DNA from: Phocoena phocoena
Lineage: Eukaryota > Chordata > Mammalia > Artiodactyla > Phocoenidae
DNA: 64,000 nucleotides
Direction: 5' to 3'
NCBI RefSeq assembly: GCF_963924675.1
Contig: NC_089231.1
Location: forward strand, 70,607,691 to 70,671,690
The notes beneath the pieces are model-generated. The model searched no databases. It was not told the DNA's origin and saw only the letters and a list, made by a program, of their open reading frames with translations. Below, piece by piece: positions 21,836 through 33,063 of the stretch (position 1 is its first letter; every line of letters begins with the position of its first letter). Position numbers and translations under genes: made by a program.

Positions 21836-22854
21836 ATGAAGGGCCCTTCTCCCGCCCAAATTCCCTGGGCTATCGCGAATTGCTCTGAGCTATTGCTTCC
21901 TCAGAGACAGGAATTTTTAAATGAAGAAGGGCACCCAGCTAGAGCCTGGCATGCTGGCCGAGGTGAGGCCGCTGGGGATGACTCATCAATGGAAACTTTT
22001 ACTGTGGCCACCGTCTGGCCATGTGGGTTCTATCCAGGTCAGGAAATCTCCACATCTCGTATTTGTGGTGTTCTGGGGGCAGGGCTGTGAAGGGCCAGGG
22101 CCTCCTGAGGAATCCGTACATGCCTCTCTGGAGAGCCACCCATAAAACCCTTGCTGTCTTTGACAGAGCCTCATTACTTTTCATGCTGTGGTTTATGCCT
22201 TCTGGATGGGACCCCCAGCAGCCATCTACCATGCCGCCACCAAAGAAGGGAAGCTGCAACAAAGCCACGAAACTCAATAAAGACTGCATTAGTACTGCTA
22301 ACAAGGACGATGACAGTAATAGTAACAAATACTGTCATTTTTTGAGCCTGCTGGGCCCAAGGGATACAAGAACCAATTGGATACATTCCTAGCAAGCAAG
22401 GTATGTGTTTGAGTCTCTGAACATATAAACAGATCATTTCGATAAGCTGCAGCAAGTGCTGTGTAGCTATAGGAGCCATGGGAGTGCAGATGAGAGAAAC
22501 ATGACCTAGCCTAGGCAGTCAGGGAGGCCCTTCTGGAGGAGGTGATACTGTGGATCCATTGTTATTTCTTTCATAGACTTGTTTCTCCTCCCCCATCTTC
22601 AATATACCCCATGATCCTTGTCAATGCAGACTGTGTCTGTTTACATATTGCTGCATTTTTGCCATATTTTCAGGACCTAACACCATTGTTCCCAAACTAT
22701 ACACCATGATGCCCCCGGGTGCCACCATGAACTCACAGGGGTGCTGTGAGATTTTTAAAAAATGTTGAGGAGACACAGTGACATCTTCCAGCCTCATGTG
22801 AACTCCTAGCTTGAGAAAGTTCAGTTTTAACATCAGATTGAGCTACATTCTTTT

Positions 22855-22931
22855 AATTTTTTGGCGCATATAGATTGTAGTTTATTTACTTTTTTTTACC
22901 ATCTTTATTGGAGTATAACTGCTTCACAATG
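22855..22931 (-). mobile_element. 77-bp L1 tail with probable 3' transduction
   Basis: On the minus strand the insert reads an L1 end ('gcagttatactccaataaag', 'atggtaaaaaaaa'), then about 38 bp of non-L1 sequence with its own AATAAA (22881-22886 complement) and a final A-rich tail. TSDs of 15 bp, one mismatch, lie at 22840-22854 and 22932-22946. Confidence 0.7.
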
Positions 22932-23439
22932 GAGCTGCATTCTTTTTGATGATGCCCCATCTTTGCAAAGCTAGGTTTTCTGTGGTTGCTGTGCTAAAAA
23001 GCAAGAACTGTGACAAAATCAGTGTGGAACAGGAGATGCAGGTGGCAGAGTCCAGTCTGATGCTAAGAGTTTGAGAAGTCTGGTAGAGCCCAGGAGGCAC
23101 ACACACTCCCGCAGCAGTAGTTGGATTATTACTGTAAATTGTAATTGTAAACAAGTGTTACTTAAGAACGAAATAAAAATTTTACAATCTTTTCTCTCAA
23201 TTTATGTGCATTACTTTTTCAAGCAGCTCCTAAGTTGTCAGGATACAGCTGCTTATTAAGTGGTTTGGACCTAACTGCTTAATAAATAGAATTGTTAGGT
23301 ATTCTGGCCTAGGAAATCTACAAAACAATCCTGACACTCCAAAGATACTGTGAGTTGAGAAAGTTTGGGAACCTCTGTCCTAGCATGCACCTGCAGATAA
23401 GAGGACTTGTTAAATGACCGAATTACATCCAACAAACCT

Positions 23440-23570
23440 GCGTGGTAGGAAGTAGTAATCCGTTTTCATAGATGGGGGCCCTAGGTCCAGAGAGGGCAAG
23501 CTACTGGTCCAAGGTCACACAGCAGAACTGGAGGTGGGTCTGACAGCAAATTTCAGACTCTTCCCTCTAC
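23440..23570 (-). repeat. MIR SINE, reverse orientation
   Basis: 'gtccagagagggcaagctac' and 'ggtccaaggtcacacagcag' are MIR complement. Confidence 0.65.
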
Positions 23571-23819
23571 CTACGCCTGACCTGTCTGTTCCTGAAGTGG
23601 CCTGGGGTAAACGGACCAGGAGTGCAAAGACATGGCTTTGAGTCCCAGCTGGACTGAACGATGGCGTTGGCAAGTGACTGTGAACAGAGGCTGCAGATGT
23701 CCAGAGCTTATACGATTTGCTTGTTGGTGGAAAGTCTTGGTCAACAGTAGAGCCCCAGAGCTACACCCGGGAACCAGGGCTGCAGAGTACGAGGTAGGAA
23801 GAAGACACTTTGGGGGTTA

Positions 23820-24010
23820 GGCAGGCTTTAGCTGGAATCCTGGGTTTTTCCCTTCCCTGCTGTGTGACCTCAGGAAAGCTTCTAACCCTCTCTGGGCCTT
23901 CTCTGCCTGCTTTTAAGTGGAAACGCAAACCATTCATGCAGTTTTGTGAGGGTTAAACGTGTAAATGTTGGGGAAGGGCTGGGCACAGCCAAGGTGCTCA
24001 TCAAATCAGT
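23820..24010 (+). repeat. MIR SINE
   Basis: 'cctgctgtgtgacctcagga' and 'cacagccaaggtgctcatca'. Confidence 0.65.
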
Positions 24011-24056
24011 GCTGTTTCCTTGGTTCAGCAGAAGAAACATTTTAAAGCTGTTTTAT

Positions 24057-24418
24057 TGGACTTCCCTGGTGGCACCGTGGTTAAGAATCTGCCTGCCAAT
24101 GCAGGGGACACGGGTTCGAGCCCTGGTCCGGGAAGATCCCACATGCCGCGGAGCAACTAAGCCATGTGCCACAACTACTGAGCCTGCGCTCTAGAGCCCA
24201 CTAGCCACAACTACTGAGACCGCGTGTCACAACTACTGAAGCCCACTTGGCTAGAGCCCGTGCTCCGCAACAAGAGAAGCCACTGCAATGAGAAGCCCAC
24301 GCACCGCAACGAAGAGTAGCCCCTGCTCGCCACAACTAGAGAAAGCCCGCATGCAGCAACAAAGACCCAACGCAGCCAAAACTAAATAAATAAATTAATT
24401 AAAAATAAATAAATAAAT
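24057..24418 (+). mobile_element. CHR-type SINE, long form
   Basis: Long-form body including 'cacaactactgagcctgcgc' and 'cgcaacgaagagtagcccct', with an AAATA-rich tail. Perfect 13-bp TSD 'aaagctgttttat' at 24044-24056 and 24419-24431. Confidence 0.95.
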
Positions 24419-24459
24419 AAAGCTGTTTTATGTCCAATAACCTTGTTAAAAATACTCTC

Positions 24460-24681
24460 AGGGGTTCCCTTCTGGCGCACTGGTTCAGCGTCTGCCTGCC
24501 GATGCAGGGCACACGGGTTCGTGCCCTGGTCCGGGAAGATCCCACATGCCGCGGAGCGGCTGGGCCCGTGAGCCATGGCCGCTGAGCCTGCGCGTCCGGA
24601 GCCTGTGCTCCGCAACAGGAGAGGCCACAACAGTGAGAGGCCCGCGTACCACAAAAAAAAACAAAAACAAACAAACAAACA
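24460..24681 (+). mobile_element. CHR-type SINE, short form
   Basis: Starts 'aggggttcccttctggcgca', ends in an (AAAC)n tail. Perfect 12-bp TSD 'aaaaatactctc' at 24448-24459 and 24682-24693. Lies only 42 bp from the preceding SINE. Confidence 0.95.
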
Positions 24682-25094
24682 AAAAATACTCTCGGAACCC
24701 AGATACAACCAACCCCTCAATCTGGGCACCTTGCTGCTAGAATCTGACTGTCCTCCTGCCTCGTGTGTCATCTCCCGTCGGCCTCACCTGCCTGGATCAA
24801 TGCTGGAACCCCATGCTGGGTTCTCCTGGCATGTGGGAGGAGGATGGCGTGTCTCCTGACACCCAGCTTGACTCATGAACTCATTAGCATGGGTGTCAGG
24901 GACACCTTCTCACCAGAGCTCTGCAGATCTTGGGGAAAGGCGGTGGCCCCGGAGGGACCGGGGCTGCTTCTTGGAAACCCAGCAGGTGCTGCAGCCCAGA
25001 GGGTCTTTGGAGGCTGTGCCTCATTAGTGAGGTGCCTTTTCTTTCTTTTAAAAAAATATTTCCACCTTTCAGTATTTTAAAGGGGAAATGGGAG

Positions 25095-25570
25095 TTGTAT
25101 TTGCTTCCTGGGCCGCTGTAACGAAGTGCCACCACAAACAGGGGTCGAAGGACAACAGTCATTCCTTGTCTCATAGCTCTGGAGGCTAGAAGCCTGAATT
25201 CAAGGAGGCAGCAGGGCCCTGCTCCCTCTGAAACCTCCGGAAGGAGGAGGCTTCCCTGCCTCTCCCTAGCTTCTGGTGGTCTCTGGCAATTCTTGGCATC
25301 CTTGACTTGCAGGTACAACACTCCTGTCACTGCCTCTGTCATCACACGATGCTCTCCCTATGTCTGTGTCTCCATGTGAGTCCAAATTTCCTTCTTCTTG
25401 TAAGGACACCAGTCACTGGATTAACGCACACTGTAATCTGGTATGACCTCATCTTAACTTGATTATATCTGCAAAGACCCTATTTCCCCAAACCTCATGG
25501 TTACAGGCACTGGGGGTTAGGACTTCGACATCGTTTTTTGGGGGGACACAAGCCCCAAACAGGAACCAAC
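25095..25570 (-). repeat. MLT1 MaLR LTR, reverse orientation
   Basis: 'tcatagctctggaggctaga', 'ttcttgtaaggacaccagtc' and 'gggggttaggacttcgac' are the complement of an MLT1 LTR. Confidence 0.8.
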
Positions 25571-25849
25571 CAGTCAGTGTCAGAACTTGGCCCAAAGGTC
25601 TGGGGACTGGGAAGGGATGTGGTGGTGGCTAAGGGGTTAGGACCATAGACTACAATTCCACTGGGACAGCCCTGTGTGAGTTTGCACCCTGCCACCCGTG
25701 GTGAAATGATGGTGGCGCCAGGCTGGTGGAAGGGATGCTGGCCTTGGAGATCAGAGCCCTAAATCTGAATCCTACCTCTGCCCACAAAGAAGTTTTGTGA
25801 CCTTAGTCATACTTCCCTTTGAGAATCAATTTCTTTTACATACCCCCCT

Positions 25850-26040
25850 CCACACACGCATTTATATATCTGTGTGTGCACATATATACATTCACACAAA
25901 AATATATATAATCTAGTTAGCAATGTATTTTACACATGATAACTACTGTTATCTGTATTTTCCTCTGAGCTTTAGTTTCCTTAATGTATACGTGCGTGTG
26001 TATACACACATACCGTACACATATATACATATATGTTCAC
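25850..26040. repeat. imperfect TA/CA-rich simple repeat
   Basis: Irregular runs such as 'atatatacattcacac' and 'gtgcgtgtgtatacacacat'. Confidence 0.7.
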
Positions 26041-26284
26041 AAATACATATAACATGCTTAGCAAAATGTCTTACACAGTCGATAGATAACAACTATTTTT
26101 ATTATCTGTAAAATGAGGGCAGCTGTGTTTTATCTCAAGGTTATCCTCAATTGCATTTTATCTCCCAGATTCCCTTCAGCTCTGAAGTTCTAGGACTCAG
26201 ACTAAATTCTAGGACTAGGGCAGATGGGAACACAGGGTTGTGTGGTCCAAGATTCCCTGTTACTTGTGCAAACAGAATAATTAA

Positions 26285-26740
26285 GTCTCTCCTTTTCTGT
26301 GCAGAGCTTTTTTTTTTTTTTTTTTTTTCAGTACGCGGGCCTCTCACTGTTGTGGCCTCTCCCTCTGCGGAGCACAGGCTCCCAGGCGCACAGGCTCAGC
26401 GGCCATGGCTCATGGGCCCAGCCGCTCCGCGGCATGTGGGATCCTCCCGGACCGGGGCACGAACCCATGTCCCCTGCATCGGCAGGCATACTCTCAACCA
26501 CTGCGCCACCAGGGAAGCCCTGTGCAGAGCTTTTCATTGTGATGAATTCCCACTTGTCTATATTTGCTTTTGTTGCCTGTGCCTTTGGTGTCATATCCGT
26601 GAAATCATTGCCAAGACCAATGTCAGGGAGCTTTTCCCCTATGTTTTCTTCTAGAATTTTTACGTTTCAGGTCTTACATTTAAGTCTTTAACCATTTTGA
26701 GTTGATTTTTGTGTATGGTGTCAGATAAGGGTTCAATTTC
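26285..26740 (-). mobile_element. inverted 5' segment of an old L1
   Basis: Complement of the ORF2 C-terminal region ('gaaatcattgccaagaccaa', 'tatgttttcttctagaattt', 'ccattttgagttgattttt'). In L1 coordinates it ends next to where the following sense segment begins. Interrupted by the SINE at 26312-26520. Confidence 0.8.
26312..26520 (-). mobile_element. CHR-type SINE nested in inverted L1 segment
   Basis: T-run then reverse CHR body ending 'gcgccaccagggaagccc'. Perfect 14-bp TSD 'tgtgcagagctttt' at 26298-26311 and 26521-26534. Confidence 0.95.
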
Positions 26741-26894
26741 AAAGAAAACAATCAGAAAAATCTTCAGTGTACTGAATGAGAGAACGTATTTGCAAACCAT
26801 GTATCTGTTAAGGGGTTAATTTCCAAAATACGTAAGGAATTCCTACAACTCAATAGCCAACAAACAAATAACCCAATTAAAAAATGGGCAAAGG

Positions 26895-27104
26895 GGGCTT
26901 CCCTGGTGGCGCAGTGGTTGAGGGTCCGGCTGCCCATGCAGGGGACACGGGTTCGTGCCCCGGTCCGGGAAGATCCCACATGCCGCGGAGCGGCTGGGCC
27001 TGTGAGCCATGGCCGCTGAGCCTGCGCGTCCGGAGCCTGTGCTCCACAACGGGAGAGGCCACGACAGTGAGAGTCCCGCTTACAGCCAAAAAAAAAAAAA
27101 AAAA
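26895..27104 (+). mobile_element. CHR-type SINE nested in L1
   Basis: 'gggcttccctggtggcgcag' to an A17 tail. Short TSD 'ggcaaag' at 26887-26893 and 27105-27111. Confidence 0.95.
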
Positions 27105-27713
27105 GGCAAAGAACCCGAATAGACATTTCTCCAAAGAAGATATACAAATGGCCAACATGTACACGAAAGATGCTCAACGTCATGGTCATCAGGGAAATGC
27201 TAATCAAAACTACAATAAGATATCACCTCACACATGGTAGGATGGCTATTATCAAAGAAACAAAAGACAGCAAGAGTTAGTGAGGGCATGAAGAAGAGGG
27301 AACCCTTGGTGGGAATGCAAAATGGTGCAGCCGCTATGGAAAACAGTGTGAAGGTTCCTGAAACAATTAAAGATAGAACAAGCATTATGATCCAGCAATC
27401 CCTCTTCTGGGTATTTACCCAAAATAAGTGAAATCAGGATCTTAAAGAGATTTTAGCACCGCTGTGTTCATTGCAGCACTATTTCCACTAGCTAAGATGT
27501 GGAAACAAACATCACTGATGGACGAATGGATACAGTAAACGTGGTATATACATACAATGGAATATCATTCAGCTTTGAAAAAGAAGGAAATTCTGCCATA
27601 TGTGACAACATGGATGGACCTTGAGGACATTATGCTGAGTGAAATAAGCCCATCACAAAAGGACAAATACTGTCTGGTTCTACTTATAGGATACATCTTA
27701 AATAGTCAAATTC

Positions 27714-28069
27714 AGGGACTTCCCTGGTGGTCCAGTGGGTAAGACGCCACACTCCCAATGCAGGGGCCTGGGTTCGATCCCTGGTCAGGGAACTAGATCC
27801 CACATGCATGACGCAACTAAGAGTCCACACGCCTCAACTAAGAATCCACATGCCGCAATTAAGAAGTCCGCAGGCCGCAACTAAGAGTCTGAATGCCACA
27901 ACTAAGAGTTCGCGTGCCACAACTAAGAAGTCTGTATGCCGCAACTAACAGCCCACATGAAACAACTAAGAGCCCGCATGCTGCAACGAAGATCGTGTGT
28001 GCCACAACTAAGACCCAGCGCAGCCTAAATAAATAAATGTTTTTTAAAAAATAGAAATTTATTTTTAAA
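27714..28069 (+). mobile_element. older CHR-1-like SINE with internal short repeats
   Basis: Begins 'agggacttccctggtggtcc'. Its body has many copies of a 'gccgcaactaagagtc'-like unit of about 20-25 bp. TSD 'aatagtcaaattc' at 27701-27713 and 28070-28082. Confidence 0.9.
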
Positions 28070-28082
28070 AATAGTCAAATTC

Positions 28083-28734
28083 TTACCATATGATCCAGCA
28101 ATGCCACTCCTGGGCATATATCTGGACAAAACTATAATCCAAAAAGATATATACGCCCTTATGTTCATAGTAGCACTAGTCACAACAACCAAGACATGGA
28201 AACAACCTAAACGTCCATCGACAGATAAATGGATAAAGAAGATGTGGTACATATATACAATGGAATATTACTCAGCCATAAAACAGAATAAAATAATGCC
28301 ATTTGGAGCAACGTAGATGCAACTAGAGATTATCATGCAAAGTGAAGTAAGTCAGAAAGAGACAGACAAATACCATATGATATCATGTATACGTGGAATC
28401 TAAAATATGGCACAAATGAACCTATCTGGGAAACAGAAACAGACTCATGGACATAGAGAACAGACTGGTGGTTGTCAAGGGGGTTGGGGGAGGGATGGGG
28501 TGGGAGGCTGGGGTCAGTAGATGTAGACTTTTATATATGGAGTGGATAAGCAGCAAGGTCCTACTGGATGGCACAGAGAACCATGTTCAATAGCCTATGA
28601 AAAACCATAACGGAAAAGAGTATAAAAAAAAAGACTGTATATATATGTATAACTGAATCACTTTGCTGTAGAGCAGTAATTAACTCAACATTGGAAATCA
28701 ACTATGCTTCAATAAAAAAATCTTATAAAAAAAG
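28083..28734 (+). mobile_element. younger 5'-truncated L1 3' end
   Basis: From 'ttaccatatgatccagcaat' to 'gcttcaataaaaaaatctta' and an A-tail. Flanked by 'gtcaaattc' at 28074-28082 and 28735-28743. Confidence 0.9.
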
Positions 28735-29179
28735 GTCAAATTCATAGAACCAGAGAGTGAAATGGTGGCTGCCTGGGGCTGGAGGAAGGGGAAATGGGGA
28801 AATTGCTTATCAACAGGCATGAAGTTCCCATTATGCAAGGTAAGTAACTTCTAAAGATCTGCTGTACAACACCGTGCCTTTGAGTTAATGATACTCTATT
28901 ATACACTTAAAGATTTGCTAAAAGGGTCCATTTCATGCTCTAATAAAGGAATCAGATGTCAATTAAGGAGAATCTATGAAGTAGATGATGTGCACTTAAA
29001 TTTTTCATTTATTTGGGTCTGTGTGATAAAGCCCTTTTGTGGGCTGAGAAAGCTGAATTCATGGACTACCACAGGGGACCCTGGCCTTGGCTGCCTCATG
29101 AATAGAAAGAGAGGAAGGTCTCCCCAGAGTTTGAATTTGACCATGCTCTGTTCTTTATCAGAAGCAACGAACATCTCTG

Positions 29180-29260
29180 TTATTAATTAATTATGTGAAT
29201 GTGAATTAATGCATGTGACTGCTCAGAACGGTGCCTGGCATACAATAAGTGCTCAATAAG
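29180..29260 (+). repeat. MIR or L2 3'-end fragment
   Basis: 'ggtgcctggcatacaataag', 'tgctcaataagtac'. Confidence 0.5.
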
Positions 29261-29262
29261 TA

Positions 29263-29585
29263 CAGGCATACCTTGTTTTATTGCATGTTGCTTTACTGCA
29301 CTACACAATTACTGTGGGGTTTTTTTTTTACAAATTGAAGGTTTGTGGTAACCCTGCGCGGTCAGATGAGGGTTAGCGTTTTTTTTTTGCAATAAAGTCT
29401 TTTAAAATTAAGGTACATACTTTTTTTTTTTTAGACGTAATTCTATAGCACACTTAATAGATTACAGTATAGGCTAAACGTAACTTTTATATACACTGGG
29501 AAACCCCAAATTTTGCTTTATTGCAATATTTTCTTTTATTGTGTTGGTCTGGAACTGAACCCACAGTATCTCTGAGGTCTGCCTG
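29263..29585 (+). mobile_element. Tigger-type DNA transposon, internally deleted copy
   Basis: Terminal inverted repeats 'caggcataccttgttttatt' and complement 'caggcagacctcagagatac' are flanked by TA dinucleotides (29261-29262, 29586-29587), as for Tc1/mariner-like pogo elements. 323 bp, no transposase frame. Confidence 0.85.
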
Positions 29586-30394
29586 TATCTGTTTATCCAA
29601 TGGAAAAGGACAAGGATTTTCTTGCTTTCCAATTGTCTTCCAAACAGCGGATGCTTTTGTCCGTCTAAATGGCAGGGCTGCTTGTTTGTGGCCATGAAAA
29701 AACCCCACAAAGCCTGTTTTGATACTTGTGAGAAGTGACAAAACACAGCTACTTCAGGAGAGAGCCACGTCCTTAAGTTGCACTGTTCATCACATAAGAT
29801 GTAGTTTACAATAAACATAAACATACAGTAAACATCTATTCTTTTGTTGTTGTTTAAAGTCTGATTCCCCAGCACTATGGAGACCTCAGTGCAGCTCTGG
29901 GAGCTGGGGCTGTCTGTGCCCTTAATGGATCTCTTCAAAACACACTCATAAAATAGCAGTGCAGCTGACACCTCTAAACCCCAGGTATTGTGTGAGGCAG
30001 TTCCTTCTGCAGAGCCTCAAGCTTTTCGTAAGCAATAGGTCCAATCCCTGTCAGCACACCAGAAACCTTGGGCAGCTTGAAACTCACGCTACACCTGAGA
30101 CCAATTGCATCCGAATCTCCAGGGCGTTTTAAAACATCCTAGATGATTCCCACGTACCATCGAGGCTGAGACCCCGCCCCCACCCAAGATCCCTGCTCTC
30201 CACCTCCTCTGCCTGGTGAGAATATGCAGTTACTCTTCCTTTCTCAGAGTGACTTTGCAAGACTTTTTTGAGTTTTTATGGTAGAGAACCCCCCAAAGTG
30301 TTTTTTTAACCAAACATTTGCTTTGATGGCCCCACAGAGGAGGTCAAAGAGAGTCTGAATCACTCTATTTACTGCCCTGCGGACAGCTCCATTT

Positions 30395-30610
30395 TAATCA
30401 CTTAGAGTCACGCAGGCCTGGGTTTGCCTCCGGCCTCCTTCTTAACTAATTAGCTGCGTGACCTGGGGCAATGATTTCACCTCTTTGAACCTTAGTATCC
30501 TCTTCGGAAGATGGCGACAGTACTGCCATGCTCACGAAGCTACCCAAGGACGAAGAAAGGGAAATCTGGTAAAGGACTCAGCGCAGTACCTGATAAACTT
30601 ACCGTAAGTG
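30395..30610 (+). repeat. MIR SINE, diverged
   Basis: 'attagctgcgtgacctgggg' and 'tttgaaccttagtatcctct'. Confidence 0.65.
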
Positions 30611-30777
30611 TTAGAGTAGCCACGCCCCCAATCCCTGGTAGCTACTGTTGGGGGACAGTGGTAATAAACGCTCCCAAAGTGGGTACCGCCTCCTAGCAGC
30701 CCAGCCCTCCACCGGGAATAAGAAGAAGCCAACCCCCAGATGCATCCCGGAGGCTCAAGCCAATAACGAGGACTCAC

Positions 30778-30969
30778 AAACACAGTGGGGCAGGCGAGAG
30801 GTCCAGATGGGCGTGCCGGTTTCACGGCTGTAGCAGGTCAGGAGGGAGCTCCCTTCCAGCACGAAGCCCGTGTTGCAGGTGTACTGGATGGTGGTGCCCA
30901 CCAGCAGCACGGGGTCCGAAATCAAGCGGGTCGAGTGGTCTACTTCCCCGGGATCGGTGCAGTACATAA
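30778..30969 (-). CDS. SEZ6L: SEZ6L exon: sushi (CCP) domain 4
   Basis: This 192-nt exon begins (I)MYCTDPGEVDHSTRLI and ends SRLPHCV plus one base. Its four sushi cysteines are MYC, YTC, LTC and PHC, with the Trp in GTPIWTSRLPHC. The acceptor is 'ctcgtgtag' and the donor 'gtgagtcctc'. Phase is 1-1, so the domain could be skipped without a frameshift. Fourth in the CUB3-sushi3-sushi4-sushi5 order of the SEZ6 family ectodomain. From memory the human protein has Pro where this copy has Thr in the CNTGFVLEGS stretch; that difference needs an alignment to confirm. Confidence 0.97.
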
Positions 30970-31381
30970 CTACACGAGATGAAACCAAACCAGGTGGGTG
31001 TTAGGGCCTGATGACCACTGGTTTGCTGAGAACTACAGAATGATCTAGAACATTTCCTCACTTAGTTCTTTCCCTGTTTGAAAGACACTGCATGCGGCTG
31101 GAGAACGGGCCAGGACAAAAGAGACTTGAATTTAATTTCACTTTTAGGAATTTGCCCAAAGAAATGTTTGCATCAGGGCCCAAAGACCCCTATACAAGGC
31201 TGCACATCGCACATAATAACATTGTATTTGTAATGGTTAAAAAGCAATCCTTTAACAGAAGAGGAGTTAAATATGCGGCAACCATTCCATGAAATCCTGA
31301 CCGACCACTAATGAGAACAAAGAGCTCTTTCTTACTGCTTTCTTTGTAGTCCTTAACTATAGGAAAACAAGCGTCCATTAC

Positions 31382-31522
31382 ATTCTTTCATTCGTTCACT
31401 CATTCATTTATTTGGTCTCACCGTGTCGCTTGTGGGATCTTAGTTCCCCGACCAGGGATCGAATCCCGGGCCCAGGGCAGTGAAAGCGCGGAGTACTAAC
31501 CACCGGACGGCCAGGGAAGTCC
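31382..31522 (-). mobile_element. CHR-1-like tRNA SINE, reverse orientation
   Basis: Complement of a tRNA-derived head ('gaccagggatcgaatcccgg', ending 'ggccagggaagtcc'). TSD 'gtccattac' at 31373-31381 and 31528-31536. Confidence 0.85.
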
Positions 31523-31601
31523 TAGGTGTCCATTACTTTTAAGTTAAAAAGTCAATATAGATAAAAGGAAAATAATAAACCAATTAAAAAGGAATGAAGT
31601 A

Positions 31602-31751
31602 CGGAAAAGAGAGAAACTGGGTTTTAAATTGACAACTGTCATGTAAATTTTACACTGTGACTCATGCTACACTATTGTTAATATTTATGCAGAAAGGAAA
31701 TATCTTAAGACTAAATAAAACCTATTTCTCATTGTGCTGCAAAAATAAAAA
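31602..31751 (+). pseudogene. 5'-truncated processed copy of an unidentified mRNA 3' end
   Basis: A 150-bp insert ends with AATAAA at 31714-31719, 21 nt of sequence, then an A-rich tail. Perfect 17-bp direct repeats 'taaaaaggaatgaagta' at 31585-31601 and 31752-31768 show L1-mediated insertion. No coding frame; I do not recognise the source gene. Confidence 0.75.
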
Positions 31752-33063
31752 TAAAAAGGAATGAAGTAGATCACATGTGTGATATGAAAAGATGCCTATT
31801 TCTGAGTTGAAGAAAAAAGCTGTTGCAAGGCAGTTTCTAGAAATTGATGCCTATTATGGTAAAGGATCTGCAGCTATTTCTATATGTGTAGCCATATATA
31901 GCTCAACGTACACAATACACACACACACACATATTTACGTACGTGTGTAACAGACACATACAAACATGCAATTGGAATAAAACAGAATAAACTTTTGAGA
32001 GCAGATCATAAGGGATTTTCACTTTCTACCTCATTATTTTACTACCACTTGATTACCATATTTGTTACTGGCACAATTTTAAGATATAGTTATATATTTA
32101 CATCTTTTAATGTCAAGAGTGGAGCTTAACCAATGAAAGGTGGCTATAACATTCAGGGACTTCTAGGTGGGACCCCATTGTTCTAGGAGGTTCTTCTGCT
32201 CTCATTTCACTAGAAGAGAAGCGCTTTGGTGGGTCTGTGTCTTGAACGCAGAGCGAGCGTGGCACCCAGCCTGGGAACATAAACACGCAGGCACACAACA
32301 GGCCCAATACACATTTATTTGCTCTACTTTGGGCCTTTTCTTGGCAAAAATTGAGGCATGGGAGGGGATCCCCCCATAGAGAGCTAGTTATGTCCCCTCC
32401 AAGCCTTTAAAAATGTTGAAAAAATAATAATGATGATGTAGATCGCATTGGTGGATTCGTGATGGATCTCTCCTAATTGCACATCTCACTGTCCATTTTT
32501 ATTTTCTATCACAATCCACACACATACACACAACCCCACATTCTGTTGCAGAACAAATCGATGTGTTTGTGTAGCTGGTTTTATGGATCTTCAGCGAGTT
32601 CTTTCATGTTTCCCACCATTATATTTTCCTTGATGTCGGAATGTTTATGACAGGAATTGTATGTAGCCCCCCCACGCCCTCCTTCCCTCACAGCCTCTTT
32701 CGCTGCTGCACTAATGTTTCTTCTTGGGCAATTGGTGATTTAAGTCATGCTCAACAGATCTACCAAAGTATCACTAAGGATCCAAGGATTCCCAGGAAGA
32801 AGGTTGCAGACTAGAGCTTTATGTAGGAGGTGGGAAGCAAATGGATGAGGGGAGAGGCCAAATTTAGCTCCCCCCACCCCGATACTAAGACATCAGGGTA
32901 GAAACCATTAGAGGCACTTCCGGTCGCTACCCCTCTTCAAGACGCTAAACTCAGCTATCACTAGACACACTTGGCCTGCACTCAGGCCAGCACTTAGGGG
33001 AGCAGGCAGAAGGAACCAGGAGACTGGGCTGGATGCTGTCTGGATAAAGTCAGCTACCTACCA

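Larger units (their letters stand above)
26745..28930 (+). mobile_element. sense 3' segment of the same old L1, interrupted three times
   Basis: Runs from 'aaagaaaacaatcag' through 'ctacaactcaatagccaaca', 'atgatccagcaatccctctt' and, after the insertions, 'tggtggctgcctggggctgg' to about 28930. Interrupted by SINEs at 26895-27104 and 27714-28069 and by a younger L1 at 28083-28734. Translated remnants are ORF2 fragments with many breaks. Confidence 0.85.

Noticed and set aside
24057..24130. tRNA-like head with pol III box B ('ggttcgagccc')
   Set aside because: Part of a SINE, not a functional tRNA gene; the same holds for the other CHR copies.
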